Below are positions 45,860 to 54,599 of a stretch of DNA of 64,000 bases, piece by piece (the first letter of the stretch is position 1; each line of letters begins with the position of its first letter). This DNA is from Colwellia sp. Its GTDB lineage: Bacteria; Pseudomonadota; Gammaproteobacteria; Enterobacterales; Alteromonadaceae. Position numbers and translations under genes: made by a program. The notes below the pieces were generated by a model. It ran no database searches. It was not told the origin of the DNA and saw only the letters and a program-made list of their open reading frames with translations. Location: NCBI GenBank assembly GCA_013215385.1, contig JABSOY010000005.1, forward strand, positions 496,001 through 560,000. Reading direction: 5' to 3'.

Positions 45860-48097
45860 TTAAGGGTTTGCTTGTAACGTTAACGTTATGCCAGAAGCTG
45901 TGCTATATCCATAAATATCAATGTACCACGTACCTGCACCTGGGTTAGTAAAACTACAGCTCTCATTGTTGCCATTTTCATATGGACGACAATCAAATGC
46001 GGAAGTTGTTGATTGCGCTCCTTTACGAATGTATAAGTCAGCATCACCAGAACCACCTGAAATACTAATGGTCATGTCGGCATAACCCGCTGGTAATACC
46101 TGCGTATAACGCTGCCATTGTCCTTTGGTGACTGAAATATTAGCGAGAGTATCACTAATTGGATCGTTACCACCTGGCGTACTCGTCGAATAACTACCGG
46201 TAAGACTTACGCCGGAAAAAGTAGAATATGCTTTTAAACGAACATAATAAGTACCGCCAGTCGATGTACCAGTACAAGACTCGCTGTTACCATTTTTATA
46301 TGGACGACAGTCCCAAGTTGAGTCTGTTGGCGTGGCACCAAATTTCACGTACATATCTGCATCGCCTGACCCACCACTCATGGTAAAGCTAATGTTAGTT
46401 GCACCAGAAGGTACGTCCATGGTGTAAACAATATCTGCACCTGCTGAAGCAGCTAAGTTTGTCGCGGCAACACCATTGGTTAATACATCACCTGTTGGAT
46501 CTGTTGGGTCTGTTCCACCATCAGGACAAGTACCAACACCAACGGCACACCAAGCGGTTTCTACCGCTGTTTTTTCAACTGCACCATATAAATCTTGTGC
46601 AGCCTGTGCTGTTGCCGTTCTTGCACCAGCAAAGTTGGTATTTTGATTCATATAAGTAACAAGGGCGCGGTAGAAAATCTTCTCTGCTTTTGCCATACCA
46701 ATACTAGGAACTACTGCTGTTGATTTATTACGAGGGTGAGTACCACCGTCAACTAATAAAACATAAGCTAAGTTAGCAATACCTGAATTACCATGCACGC
46801 CACCTTGGTCATTACTATTACTTGGGTTACTCACGTAAGGAATACGTTCAGGCCACCAATCTTTCGAGTAGTTGTCTTTAGTTGGGTTGTCCATATAACG
46901 CAAAGCTTTACCTGCGGTGTTATATAAACCGTCACCTAACAACCATGTAGATGTTGTCTTGCCATTTTTATATGCTTCTGCAGAAAGGCCTAAAATATCA
47001 GACCAAGCTTCATTCAATGCGCCTGATGCATTCGCATAAACAAGATTGGCTGTTTTATCGGTAACGCCATGCGTTAATTCATGACCAATGATATCAAAGT
47101 CACTGGTGAAATCGTTCATGCCACTTGATGCTTGGCCATACATCATTTGCGTACCAGTCCAGTAAGCATTCGCTACGCCCATATCAACACTTGAAATTAA
47201 TGTCATGCCATTGTTGTCTAAGCTGTCACGACCAAATTTGCTTTGGTAATAATCATAAACTTTTGATGCACCATCATGGGCACGTTGAGCGGCAGCATTA
47301 CCACCACAACTCTGAGTATTAGTACATAATAACGAGCCAGGCGCTGAATTGGCTGAACCGCCATTGAGTGTATAAGTTTTCCAGCTTTTTGATGAATGAA
47401 TTTGTGCTTCTCTGGTGAGTACTTCAGAAGTATTCGCATCAAAATAAATGAAGTCACGGCCAAAATCTTCACCACCGTTATCCCAAGAAACCTCGACCCG
47501 ATAGGCCAGTTTTGTTTCTTCGCTCAAAGGTAGATAAATGTAAGCCAATTCCGCTGAACCGTTAACTTCACCCATACTTTCTGCAGCAGCTATCGCTTGA
47601 TTTTCACCTAAGTTGCTAGTACTACTGTTTAGTGCGCTTATACCATTTAATCCTGATATTGCAGGTGTCGAGTTTGTCGCTAAATTTCCGGTGATACCGT
47701 AAATGTTTGCTTGGCTATTACCTGTACTTAATACGCCGACAGAACTATTAGCATGCATGATCATACTCGTACCATAAACTTTAATACCGTTAATGGTTTG
47801 ATCAAAATGGGTGTGAGTTTTTCCTAATTCATCGGTCCATTGTCTGCGAACGTTAAAGCTTTCGTTACCGACGACAGCAAATTCGCTTTGGCTAGTAATA
47901 ATGTCTGTCAGTGCTTGAACTGCAGTTCCTTGAGTCATACTGCCTAATTCACCAACAACAAAAGACGGAGCGCCATTTGCTGTTTGGTTTTGTACCGTCA
48001 TTGAAGTAACTTCAGTAGCATAAGAGCTAAATGTAGATGCAGCAAGTGATGTAGCGACGATTAATGACAATTTTGTTATTTTATTGTGTTTTTGCAT
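45860..48097 (-). CDS. Secreted M4 (thermolysin/vibriolysin-type) metalloprotease with two PPC domains
   Basis: The 745-residue preproenzyme has a signal peptide (to about residue 28) and an FTP/PepSY propeptide (about 40-235). The catalytic domain has zinc site HELTH near 340, the third ligand in GALNEAWSD and HGNSGIANLAYVLL carrying the catalytic His. Two repeated pre-peptidase C-terminal domains follow (about 555-645 and 655-745), each with GGSGDADLY or GGSGDADMY and a paired-Cys CRPYENGNNESC. The closest relatives are vibriolysins and cold-active marine elastases. The PPC domains are often cut off during maturation or bind insoluble protein. The enzyme would supply peptides, including collagen-derived ones, to the cell. 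Confidence 0.95.
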   Translation of the reverse strand: MQKHNKITKLSLIVATSLAASTFSSYATEVTSMTVQNQTANGAPSFVVGELGSMTQGTAVQALTDIITSQSEFAVVGNESFNVRRQWTDELGKTHTHFDQTINGIKVYGTSMIMHANSSVGVLSTGNSQANIYGITGNLATNSTPAISGLNGISALNSSTSNLGENQAIAAAESMGEVNGSAELAYIYLPLSEETKLAYRVEVSWDNGGEDFGRDFIYFDANTSEVLTREAQIHSSKSWKTYTLNGGSANSAPGSLLCTNTQSCGGNAAAQRAHDGASKVYDYYQSKFGRDSLDNNGMTLISSVDMGVANAYWTGTQMMYGQASSGMNDFTSDFDIIGHELTHGVTDKTANLVYANASGALNEAWSDILGLSAEAYKNGKTTSTWLLGDGLYNTAGKALRYMDNPTKDNYSKDWWPERIPYVSNPSNSNDQGGVHGNSGIANLAYVLLVDGGTHPRNKSTAVVPSIGMAKAEKIFYRALVTYMNQNTNFAGARTATAQAAQDLYGAVEKTAVETAWCAVGVGTCPDGGTDPTDPTGDVLTNGVAATNLAASAGADIVYTMDVPSGATNISFTMSGGSGDADMYVKFGATPTDSTWDCRPYKNGNSESCTGTSTGGTYYVRLKAYSTFSGVSLTGSYSTSTPGGNDPISDTLANISVTKGQWQRYTQVLPAGYADMTISISGGSGDADLYIRKGAQSTTSAFDCRPYENGNNESCSFTNPGAGTWYIDIYGYSTASGITLTLQANP

Positions 48098-48471
48098 TGA
48101 GGGTTCCTATTTAATTTAATTTTGTACCTGAGGTAAAAACAGATATTATTTTTATTTCCCCAAAGATCTTAATTATAAATACATTTAAAATCGGAGGTTT
48201 TTTAGTCAGTCTTTGCTGACAAATCAAACGTAACAGTAAAGTTAATACGTTAACAAATAATTAATAAAATATTAACAATGCCAGTCGTATAGATTCCTTT
48301 ACAAAACAGCGAAAGTTAATTAATAAAATAAAAATAGATGGTTTTTATTTTATTAAATATCAATACCTTGGAGTTGACTGGTTTTTATGTCGCAGACGCG
48401 ATTAATAGGAATAGGTAAATATATAAAGATGAGGATGAAAAAATTATGAACTAAATAATTGAATGTATGGT
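48098..48471. other. 374-bp intergenic region carrying the M4 protease promoter
   Basis: It is AT-rich with no credible ORF. A small hairpin (GTCAGTCTTTGCTGAC) lies near 48206-48221. The M4 gene is read away from its left edge, so its promoter should lie here. Confidence 0.5.
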
Positions 48472-48843
48472 TTAGTGGATGAAAATTAATTCATTTTTCA
48501 AGCTACTTTCCAAACTAATAAAACTAACTTTTGGTTTGCTATCGATACTTGAGGTTATGCCTTCAACTAAAAGTAGAATAGTCTTAGTTGGGCTATTTGA
48601 ACTTTTTGAGGTGATGATGACCGATACAAGTTGTCGCCAATTACAACCAACGAAGCCACAAATGCCACCAAGCTTTAATGGCTGGTAGCTCACTTGAAAG
48701 TCGTGAGAGGACTTATCTGCAAGGAAATTAATGATTTTTTCATGTGATTTTACCGCATTGATAGCGATTTCTGCGGTGGTATCTGCAGCACGAGAAACGT
48801 TAGCAATCGATAAGAGAACAATAAAAAACATAAACTTTTTCAT
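48472..48843 (-). CDS. Small exported protein of unknown function
   Basis: The 123-residue product has a clear signal peptide (MKKFMFFIVLLSIANVSRAA) and a small mature domain. It contains two close Cys residues (GGICGFVGCNWRQLV) that could form a disulphide, and a beta-rich C-terminal half. A purine-rich AGGAAG site precedes the ATG. I do not recognise the family. It lies between the M4 protease and a parvulin gene, all on the minus strand but with separate gaps. Confidence 0.65.
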   Translation of the reverse strand: MKKFMFFIVLLSIANVSRAADTTAEIAINAVKSHEKIINFLADKSSHDFQVSYQPLKLGGICGFVGCNWRQLVSVIITSKSSNSPTKTILLLVEGITSSIDSKPKVSFISLESSLKNELIFIH

Positions 48844-48889
48844 AATATATACTTCCTTTTATCGACTGTATTTTATCTTGTTGTGCTAA

Positions 48890-49168
48890 TTAAGTGCGAG
48901 CGGTAACTTCTAATAAATGATAACCAAACTGAGTCTTTACAGGGCCTTGCACAGTATTTAGCTCTGCGGTGAAAACAACTTCGTCAAACTCTGGTACCAT
49001 TTGACCTCGTCCAAAAGTACCTAAATCGCCACCTTGCATTTTAGAAGGACAATTAGAATGATCTTTTGCAACAGTTGCAAAATCTTCACCCGCTTCTATT
49101 TGTGCTTTAAGTGCTAAACACTGTTCTTCGGTATCGACTAATAAATGACGTGCTGATGCTTGTGACAT
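48890..49168 (-). CDS. ppiC: Parvulin-type peptidyl-prolyl isomerase (PpiC)
   Basis: The 92-residue product is a single rotamase domain with SARHLLVDTEEQC, AKDHSNCPSKMQGGDLGTFGRGQMVPEFDEVVF and VKTQFGYHLLEV. Size and motifs match the small cytoplasmic PpiC (parvulin 10). There is no signal peptide. It is divergent from oxyR with 170 bases between. Confidence 0.93.
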   Translation of the reverse strand: MSQASARHLLVDTEEQCLALKAQIEAGEDFATVAKDHSNCPSKMQGGDLGTFGRGQMVPEFDEVVFTAELNTVQGPVKTQFGYHLLEVTART

Positions 49169-49338
49169 GATGGTTCCAAATAAGTGGGTTAATTAAAAAC
49201 TAGTATAATATGTTAGGTAAACTTTAACTTATCTTCATTGTTAATTAAAGAAATTTTATATAAACACATAATCGCTTTTATTGGTTAAATTATGATAAAT
49301 TAATCGTAATAGTCAATTAATGCGGATTTATACCGAAA

Positions 49339-50232
49339 ATGTACTTACCTAACTTAAAGCACCTACGTTATTTACTTGCCCTTTATCAAGAACAAAATTT
49401 TCATCGAGCTGCCAGCGTCTGTTTTGTTAGCCAGTCAACATTAAGTAGTGCCATTTTGAAATTAGAAGGGCAGCTTAACTGTCAGCTTATTGAACGAGAC
49501 AACAAGTCCTTTCTCTTTACAGCACAAGGCCTTGAAGTCGTCGAAAGGTCTCGTCAGTTATTAGTTTCAGCCAATGAATTAGTCAATTTTGCAAAACAAC
49601 AAGGTGATGAGTTTTCAGGCCTAGTTCGTATTGGTTGTATTCCAACCATAGCACCGTTTTTATTAACTGATTTTGTTAACGCATGCCAAAAGACATTGCC
49701 TGATTTAGAAATGTACCTGCGCGAAGATACCACTGAAAACTTAGTGAAAATGCTTAACAATGGTGAAATTGATGTGCTGATTTTAGCGTTACCTATTGCC
49801 CCTAATAGTTTTCATTGTAAAAAAGTGGGTAAGGATCCTTTTTTGATGGCTGGAGAATACGCCCTAGTAAATAAATTTAAGCAAACAGGTAATTATCAAA
49901 GCCTTCCTGAGCAAAGTATATTTTTATTATCATCTGAGCACTGTTTAACTGAACACGCGGTTTCTGCTTGCCAGCTTGCCGATAAAGCACGTATTAATCC
50001 TTTTTCTGCTTCAAGTCTATCAACACTCGTGCAAATGACTGCGCTTCATCAAGGCATTACATTTTTGCCTAAAATGGCGGTAAATAAAGGCGTAGGCCAA
50101 GCTGAAAAGTTATCCATCGAAAAATTAGACAATGACTTCTACCGAGAAATTGGCGTGCTTTGGCGAAAAACCTCAATGAGAAACTCACTGTATAACCAGT
50201 TAGGGCAGATTGTTGAAGGTCTTTTAAAATAA
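49339..50232 (+). CDS. oxyR: Hydrogen-peroxide-sensing LysR regulator OxyR
   Basis: The 297-residue LysR protein has the N-terminal helix-turn-helix LKHLRYLLALYQEQNFHRAA. In the sensing domain it has EHCLTEHAVSAC, two Cys with eight residues between, which matches the peroxide-sensing pair Cys199 and Cys208 of E. coli OxyR. The FLPKMAV block is also typical. Oxidation to the disulphide should switch on antioxidant genes. The gene is next to the parvulin gene and a few kilobases from msrPQ, but I see no evidence that it controls them. Confidence 0.93.
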   Translation: MYLPNLKHLRYLLALYQEQNFHRAASVCFVSQSTLSSAILKLEGQLNCQLIERDNKSFLFTAQGLEVVERSRQLLVSANELVNFAKQQGDEFSGLVRIGCIPTIAPFLLTDFVNACQKTLPDLEMYLREDTTENLVKMLNNGEIDVLILALPIAPNSFHCKKVGKDPFLMAGEYALVNKFKQTGNYQSLPEQSIFLLSSEHCLTEHAVSACQLADKARINPFSASSLSTLVQMTALHQGITFLPKMAVNKGVGQAEKLSIEKLDNDFYREIGVLWRKTSMRNSLYNQLGQIVEGLLK

Positions 50233-50338
50233 AAGTGATTTAATTTAAATAAATTCAAACTTTTTTCTTATCCATAGCTACCTCTATAGTAACTGACAAA
50301 CATAAGCGCATATTAATTAAATAATAATAGGAATATAC

Positions 50339-50887
50339 GTGTTCGAACGAAGTGATGAAACACTGGTGAAACAAGCACTAAAGGGTAAAAAATCTGCTTG
50401 GGTAACCTTGGTAAAGCGTTATGAAAAAAACCTATACAACTACACCTTGCGCATGGTGAGTAATCCGGCTGATGCCATGGATTTAATGCAAGATGTTTTT
50501 GTTGCCGTTTTTAGAAACTTATCGACTTTTCGTGGTGACAGCCCTTTTAAAGGGTGGATGTTTAAAATTGCTCATTATCGTTGTATTGAATATTACCGTC
50601 GTAAAAAGCCAACACAGTCGCTTGATGATGTACCTGAACAAGTTGATGAAAGTAATGATGAATGCCCTGTGTATCATGCTGTTTCCGGGCAACAAGCGAC
50701 GGCTTTACATAAAGCAATGAAAACGTTACCGGTAAATCAAAAGTTGGTGATTGAATTGAAATTTTTTCAACATTGCACGTTTGATGATATTGCGAAGCAA
50801 TTAGGTATCTCGGTCAATACCGTTAAATCTCGTTTATATAGCGGTTTAGATAAATTAAAAGATCATTTGGAGTTTGATTATGTCTGA
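50339..50887 (+). CDS. ECF (sigma-70 family) sigma factor
   Basis: The 182-residue product has region 2 (YNYTLRMVSNPADAMDLMQDVFVAVFRNLSTF, then FKGWMFKIAHYRCIEYYRRKK) and region 4 (ALHKAMKTLPVNQKLVIELKFFQHCTFDDIAKQLGISVNTVKSRLYSGLDKLK). It starts at GTG 50339 with AGGA seven bases upstream. The next gene's ATG overlaps its stop (ATGTCTGA), so they are translated together, which is the usual layout of a sigma factor and its anti-sigma factor. The regulon is unknown. It is not the main RpoE, because RseA and RseB are missing. Confidence 0.93.
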   Translation: MFERSDETLVKQALKGKKSAWVTLVKRYEKNLYNYTLRMVSNPADAMDLMQDVFVAVFRNLSTFRGDSPFKGWMFKIAHYRCIEYYRRKKPTQSLDDVPEQVDESNDECPVYHAVSGQQATALHKAMKTLPVNQKLVIELKFFQHCTFDDIAKQLGISVNTVKSRLYSGLDKLKDHLEFDYV

Positions 50888-51677
50888 AGATAAAAATAGA
50901 TCCCCAGAGAAGTCCTCAGAAAAAGTCTTTGAGAAATGGCTTGACCGTTTAGACCATGTTGAAGGTGAACAGAGCCAGCCAGTGCAAAGCAATGCAAATA
51001 CTCATGAAGATGCTATTTGGCAAGCAAGGCTAAAAACGGCACAAACGGTTGAGCACCAAGCCAGTCTGCAAACAGAATACGCTGTTCCTCATTGGGATCG
51101 CTCGGCTGCATTTGAAACTGACAAATCACCTTGGTGGCAATGGGGGGGATTACCCGCCATGTCGATGGCATTTTCACTTTTTGCCATGGCACTCGTATTG
51201 TTTAAGGTTGAATTAGTGATGAAAGATGACGGGGTGTTATTAACCTTTACTGGTTCAACGCAAACGAACATCAAACAAGTGAGTTATAGCCAAGAGGAAA
51301 TCAATGGTTTAGTCGAAGCTAAAGTTAACCAACAACTGCAAAGATTTGCCAGCGAACAACAAGTTATTTTAGCGAATTACGTTGCTGATATTTCAGTGAA
51401 ACAGCAAAACAGTAACCTGCAATTAGCGAGTTATTTGATGGGGGCAACCCGCAAAGAGCGCAAAGAAGACATCAGTGATTTCGTGCAATACATTAATGAC
51501 CAACGTGCTGACGACTCATTAGATAATAAAATTAAATTTCAGCAGCTTGAAAGTGAAATTAATTATCAATCTTTAAAAACACAAAGAACTAACTATCAAC
51601 TTAAAAATATAAAATCACAAGATTCAGACGGCTTAGGTTTAACAACAAAACCTGCTAGTTGGACTTCAGAGGAGTAA
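50880..51677 (+). CDS. Probable membrane-bound anti-sigma factor
   Basis: I choose the ATG at 50880, with GGAG seven bases before it; the track TTG two codons earlier is less likely. The 265-residue product has a polar N-terminal part (about 90 residues) facing the cytoplasm, and one membrane segment (WGGLPAMSMAFSLFAMALVLFKVEL, about residues 90-115). The C-terminal part is Gln-rich and helical, outside the membrane. That topology and the overlap with the sigma gene are what one expects of an anti-sigma factor. There is no obvious zinc HxxxCxxC motif, so it is not a ZAS-type protein. The role is inferred from position. Confidence 0.7.
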   Translation: MSEDKNRSPEKSSEKVFEKWLDRLDHVEGEQSQPVQSNANTHEDAIWQARLKTAQTVEHQASLQTEYAVPHWDRSAAFETDKSPWWQWGGLPAMSMAFSLFAMALVLFKVELVMKDDGVLLTFTGSTQTNIKQVSYSQEEINGLVEAKVNQQLQRFASEQQVILANYVADISVKQQNSNLQLASYLMGATRKERKEDISDFVQYINDQRADDSLDNKIKFQQLESEINYQSLKTQRTNYQLKNIKSQDSDGLGLTTKPASWTSEE

Positions 51678-51681
51678 TACC

Positions 51682-52635
51682 ATGAAAAAAATAATGACAT
51701 TTATCCCAACGGCGCTATTTGTTCTAACTAGTTCGCTGGCGACAACGGTAACTTTTGCCGCAGATAATGGCGGATACGCAGCAATGCATAAGCAACTTGA
51801 TATTATGAGTAATATTATAAAATCATCGGTAAGCGTTCAAGAAGGACGCAAAGGCTCAAAAATCACTAGTATTGAAAGTACTTATTTAAAAGGGCAAGGT
51901 ATTGTCTTTACCATAAATTCAAGCTCAGGTAACAATCAGTGGGGTAACTTTAATTTTAACTTTGCGATGCCGGACTTTCCTGCCGTTCCTGTACCTCCAA
52001 TAGCTCGAGCAGTTTCAAGAAGAAGTTCGAATAATGATGCTGAGTATGAAACAAAAATTAACCAGTCTATTGCTCGAAGCATGGAGGAAGCGGCGCAAGC
52101 GTACGAACATGCTATGGAATCTTTTGAACATAATCGTGAAGGTTACCGTGAATTACGTGAAGAACAACGTGATTTATCGTACGAGTTAAGAGATGTAGCA
52201 CGAGAAAAACGTGATGTAGAATATCGATTACGCAGAGCTGACGATGACGATAAAAAAGAGCTACAAACTGAACTTGCAGCACTAAAAAAGCAAACGGCAA
52301 AACTTGCTGTTAGCCAAAAAGCGTTTAAAGAAAGAAGTGATGTAATGCACAAAAAACAAAAAGCACAAAAGGCTGAACGAGAAAAAGCACGAGGAATTTA
52401 TTATCAAGACCTAAGTGCATCACTAACCGAAACACTTTGTTTGTATGGCAATGGCTTAAAAGCTTTACCTAAAAATGAACACGTGAGTGTTATTTTAAAG
52501 TCAGCAGGAGAAAAACAGGGGCGTCGCTACAAAGACAGTATTTTAGTGTTCAGCAAAAAAGATATTAGCGATTGCTCTGCCGATAAAATTACGGTGTCAA
52601 AGTTAATGAGCAAAAGCCAACACTATCAATTTTAA
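51682..52635 (+). CDS. Exported coiled-coil protein of the sigma factor operon
   Basis: The 317-residue product has a signal peptide (MKKIMTFIPTALFVLTSSLATTVTFAA). A short beta-rich segment with many Asn and Phe (GNNQWGNFNFNF) follows, then a long highly charged coiled coil (about residues 125-240: EEQRDLSYELRDVAREKRDVEY...). The C-terminal domain has two Cys (LTETLCLYGNG, ISDCSADK). It starts four bases after the anti-sigma gene, so it belongs to the operon. I do not recognise the family. It could be an envelope stress sensor or effector for the sigma system; that is inference. A hairpin terminator follows. Confidence 0.75.
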   Translation: MKKIMTFIPTALFVLTSSLATTVTFAADNGGYAAMHKQLDIMSNIIKSSVSVQEGRKGSKITSIESTYLKGQGIVFTINSSSGNNQWGNFNFNFAMPDFPAVPVPPIARAVSRRSSNNDAEYETKINQSIARSMEEAAQAYEHAMESFEHNREGYRELREEQRDLSYELRDVAREKRDVEYRLRRADDDDKKELQTELAALKKQTAKLAVSQKAFKERSDVMHKKQKAQKAEREKARGIYYQDLSASLTETLCLYGNGLKALPKNEHVSVILKSAGEKQGRRYKDSILVFSKKDISDCSADKITVSKLMSKSQHYQF

Positions 52636-52677
52636 TTAACTTTCAGAAAATATTTATCCGTTTATCTAGAACTACTT

Positions 52678-52710
52678 TGCCACTTCACTCTTTGAGTAAG
52701 TGGCATTTTT
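52678..52710 (+). terminator. Terminator of the sigma factor operon
   Basis: TGCCACTT and AAGTGGCA pair, with an inner ACTC/GAGT extension, and are followed by TTTTT. It lies 43 bases after the operon's last stop. Confidence 0.9.
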
Positions 52711-52781
52711 ATTCTTGCATAAAGTTATTGCTTATAAGTTAAGTATAATTATTGAGTTATTTCAACATGAGGAAAGCTATC

Positions 52782-52877
52782 ATGTTGTTATTATACTTAT
52801 ATTTGGGTTGTTTTCTGGCTAAGATTTATTCGGTCGTTGGCGTTTATTTTAATAAAATTTCGCATTGTCAGCGCTGA
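52782..52877 (+). CDS. Possible 31-residue membrane peptide
   Basis: An ATG at 52782 with GAGG nine bases upstream opens a 31-codon frame, MLLLYLYLGCFLAKIYSVVG... ending in KISHCQR. The first 22 residues would span the membrane. It is too short for the ORF track. It lies in the 335-bp gap after the sigma operon terminator. Small hydrophobic frames arise by chance, so confidence is low. Confidence 0.3.
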   Translation: MLLLYLYLGCFLAKIYSVVGVYFNKISHCQR

Positions 52878-52970
52878 TTTATTTGGAAAAAGTAAAAACG
52901 CATAAAACAGCCAAGCATAGGACAGTAAAAGCCTAAATAATATCTTTTGCGCTTTTGCCAAGATGTTAAA

Positions 52971-53366
52971 TTACTCTGTTTGGCTAAACACCATATTAAT
53001 ATAGTCAACCATACCAATAACCTCATTGTTTTCAACGACAGGTGCTAAATGAATACTAAAGCGTTCAAAAAACCTGGCGCAATATCGAACATCCATATTT
53101 GGGGGCACACTCAATAGAGGTTTTGCCATTATTTCATATAAGTTGACACGATCGGGTGAACGGTCTTTTGCTAATACTTCTTTCGCGATATCAGCAAGCA
53201 TTACTAAGCCATATTCGTCGTGTTCATTGCGCTTATTAATAATCAGTGCACTAACATTATGTTGCTTCGCGAGCTTAATACCTTCGGCAACAGTCATCAT
53301 GCCATCGGCAAATTGATAGTTGTTGGTGGTCATTGCATCTTTCACTTTCACTAATTTATGGTTCAT
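52971..53366 (-). CDS. CBS-pair protein of the DUF1538 operon
   Basis: The 131-residue product is a tandem pair of CBS motifs (VKDAMTTNNYQFADGMMTVAEGIKLA... and IMAKPLLSVPPNMDVRYCARFF...) with nothing else. CBS pairs bind adenine nucleotides or cyclic-di-AMP and gate transporters and enzymes. Its ATG overlaps the stop of the PII-like gene by four bases (ATGA), and it is last in a tight four-gene operon with two DUF1538 membrane proteins. It therefore probably regulates that transporter. Confidence 0.88.
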   Translation of the reverse strand: MNHKLVKVKDAMTTNNYQFADGMMTVAEGIKLAKQHNVSALIINKRNEHDEYGLVMLADIAKEVLAKDRSPDRVNLYEIMAKPLLSVPPNMDVRYCARFFERFSIHLAPVVENNEVIGMVDYINMVFSQTE

Positions 53367-53713
53367 AACTCTTCCTCAACTTTACCTTTTAAGCGCTCAA
53401 TCTGATGGGCCACGCCTACGGCATCTTCTACATTTAGCTGAATCGCAATACCTTTGCCGGGATCTATATCAAAACCAGCTATTTTGCTTATTCGTTCAAG
53501 TATCTTTCGGGATAAATGTTCTTCAACGACAAAGAGTAATACATCTCTTTGTGACTCAAGTTGCATGCCAAAAAAAGTACGCTGGCGTTTAATACCTTCG
53601 CCTCGAGCATTATTTATAATGGTTGCACCTGTGGCTCCTGCCATTCTGGCGCCTTTCATTACGTCATCTGTTACACCGTCGTCAACAAATGCGACAATTA
53701 ATTTGAATTGCAT
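53363..53713 (-). CDS. PII-like signalling protein of the DUF1538 operon
   Basis: The 116-residue product has the ferredoxin-like PII fold pattern: MQFKLIVAFVDDGVTDDVMKGARMAGATGATIINNARG at the start, a T-loop-like part (EGIKRQRTFFGMQ) and VLLFVVEEHLSRKILERI. It lacks the uridylylated YRG-E-Y loop of GlnB, so it is a PII-like rather than a classical nitrogen sensor. It lies four bases after the second DUF1538 gene and overlaps the CBS gene. A nucleotide-sensing control of the transporter is likely by context. Confidence 0.85.
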   Translation of the reverse strand: MQFKLIVAFVDDGVTDDVMKGARMAGATGATIINNARGEGIKRQRTFFGMQLESQRDVLLFVVEEHLSRKILERISKIAGFDIDPGKGIAIQLNVEDAVGVAHQIERLKGKVEEEL

Positions 53714-53717
53714 GTGA

Positions 53718-54599
53718 TCACCTGTCTTGCTTATCTTGTTGATTAATGTCGTTAGAGGTTTGGTCAGCCTCTTGTTTTTTTTGTCTTAATTTTCGTTTGT
53801 TAATTTTTATTCGTTGTCGTTTTTCTACCTTTCGCTCAATTTTATGGGCCTTAGCATGCGTTAATTGGGCATAAGTCATAACAGCAATAATGGAGAATAA
53901 ACTCGCAAAAGCAATTAAACCAAAGCCGTCAATAAGTGGGCTTCTTCCCGGAATGGTACTTGCTAAACCTAAACCTAAAGCGGCCACTAATGGCACAGTT
54001 ACGGTAGAGGTAGTAACCCCGCCAGAGTCATAGGCTAATGGCACAAGTAACTTGGGGCAATAAAAGGTTTGAATAACAACGATCACATAACCGGTAATAA
54101 TATAATAATGAAGAGGGTGACCCACTACGATACGATAACTGCCGAGTGCAATACCGACTGATACACCAATAGCTACAGAAATACGTAAGCTATTAGCGTT
54201 AATTGCACCACCTGAGACTTCTTCAGCTTTTATTGCTACGGCAATAAGCGATGGCTCAGCAATGGTGGTGCTAAAACCAATCGCCGCGGCAAAAACATAA
54301 ACCCATGCATAATCGGACCAATGTACTGTAGTTAAGACCTTGGCACCTTGATGAATAAACTCGGGGGCGGTAAGTTGCTCTGCCATCATTTTACCGAGCG
54401 GAAATAATGCTTTTTCGAGGCCGAGTAAAAAAAGTGTTAAACCAATTAAGACATAAATGAAACCAAAGCTTACTTGCTTGATATGGGGAATAGGTTTGCG
54501 AATAACTAATAACTGAAATCCTAAAATAATAGATAATATGGGTAATACGTCGACGACTGTATTTTTTAATGTTTGCAAGAACTCCAATAATAACGCCAT
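53718..54599 (-). CDS. DUF1538 membrane transporter subunit (second)
   Basis: The 293-residue product has about seven membrane segments and the family blocks [24 protein letters not shown] and [46 protein letters not shown]. The C-terminus is a basic, Gln-rich cytoplasmic tail (about residues 245-293). Its start overlaps the stop of the first DUF1538 gene by one base. The two are homologous and should form a heteromer. From memory, a two-protein DUF1538 system called UmpAB from a Halomonas was reported as a Na+(Li+,K+)/H+ antiporter; that would fit a marine host, but the function here is not shown. Confidence 0.88.
   Translation of the reverse strand: MALLLEFLQTLKNTVVDVLPILSIILGFQLLVIRKPIPHIKQVSFGFIYVLIGLTLFLLGLEKALFPLGKMMAEQLTAPEFIHQGAKVLTTVHWSDYAWVYVFAAAIGFSTTIAEPSLIAVAIKAEEVSGGAINANSLRISVAIGVSVGIALGSYRIVVGHPLHYYIITGYVIVVIQTFYCPKLLVPLAYDSGGVTTSTVTVPLVAALGLGLASTIPGRSPLIDGFGLIAFASLFSIIAVMTYAQLTHAKAHKIERKVEKRQRIKINKRKLRQKKQEADQTSNDINQQDKQDR

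Noticed and set aside
46399-46659. Plus-strand His/Leu-rich ORF inside the M4 protease
   Set aside because: It is an antisense frame of a well-conserved catalytic and linker region.
50257-50287. RpoE-type autoregulatory promoter before the ECF sigma gene
   Set aside because: AAACTT and TCTAT can be found but the spacing is about 20 bases, too long for the usual 16-17, and the -35 lacks GGAAC.
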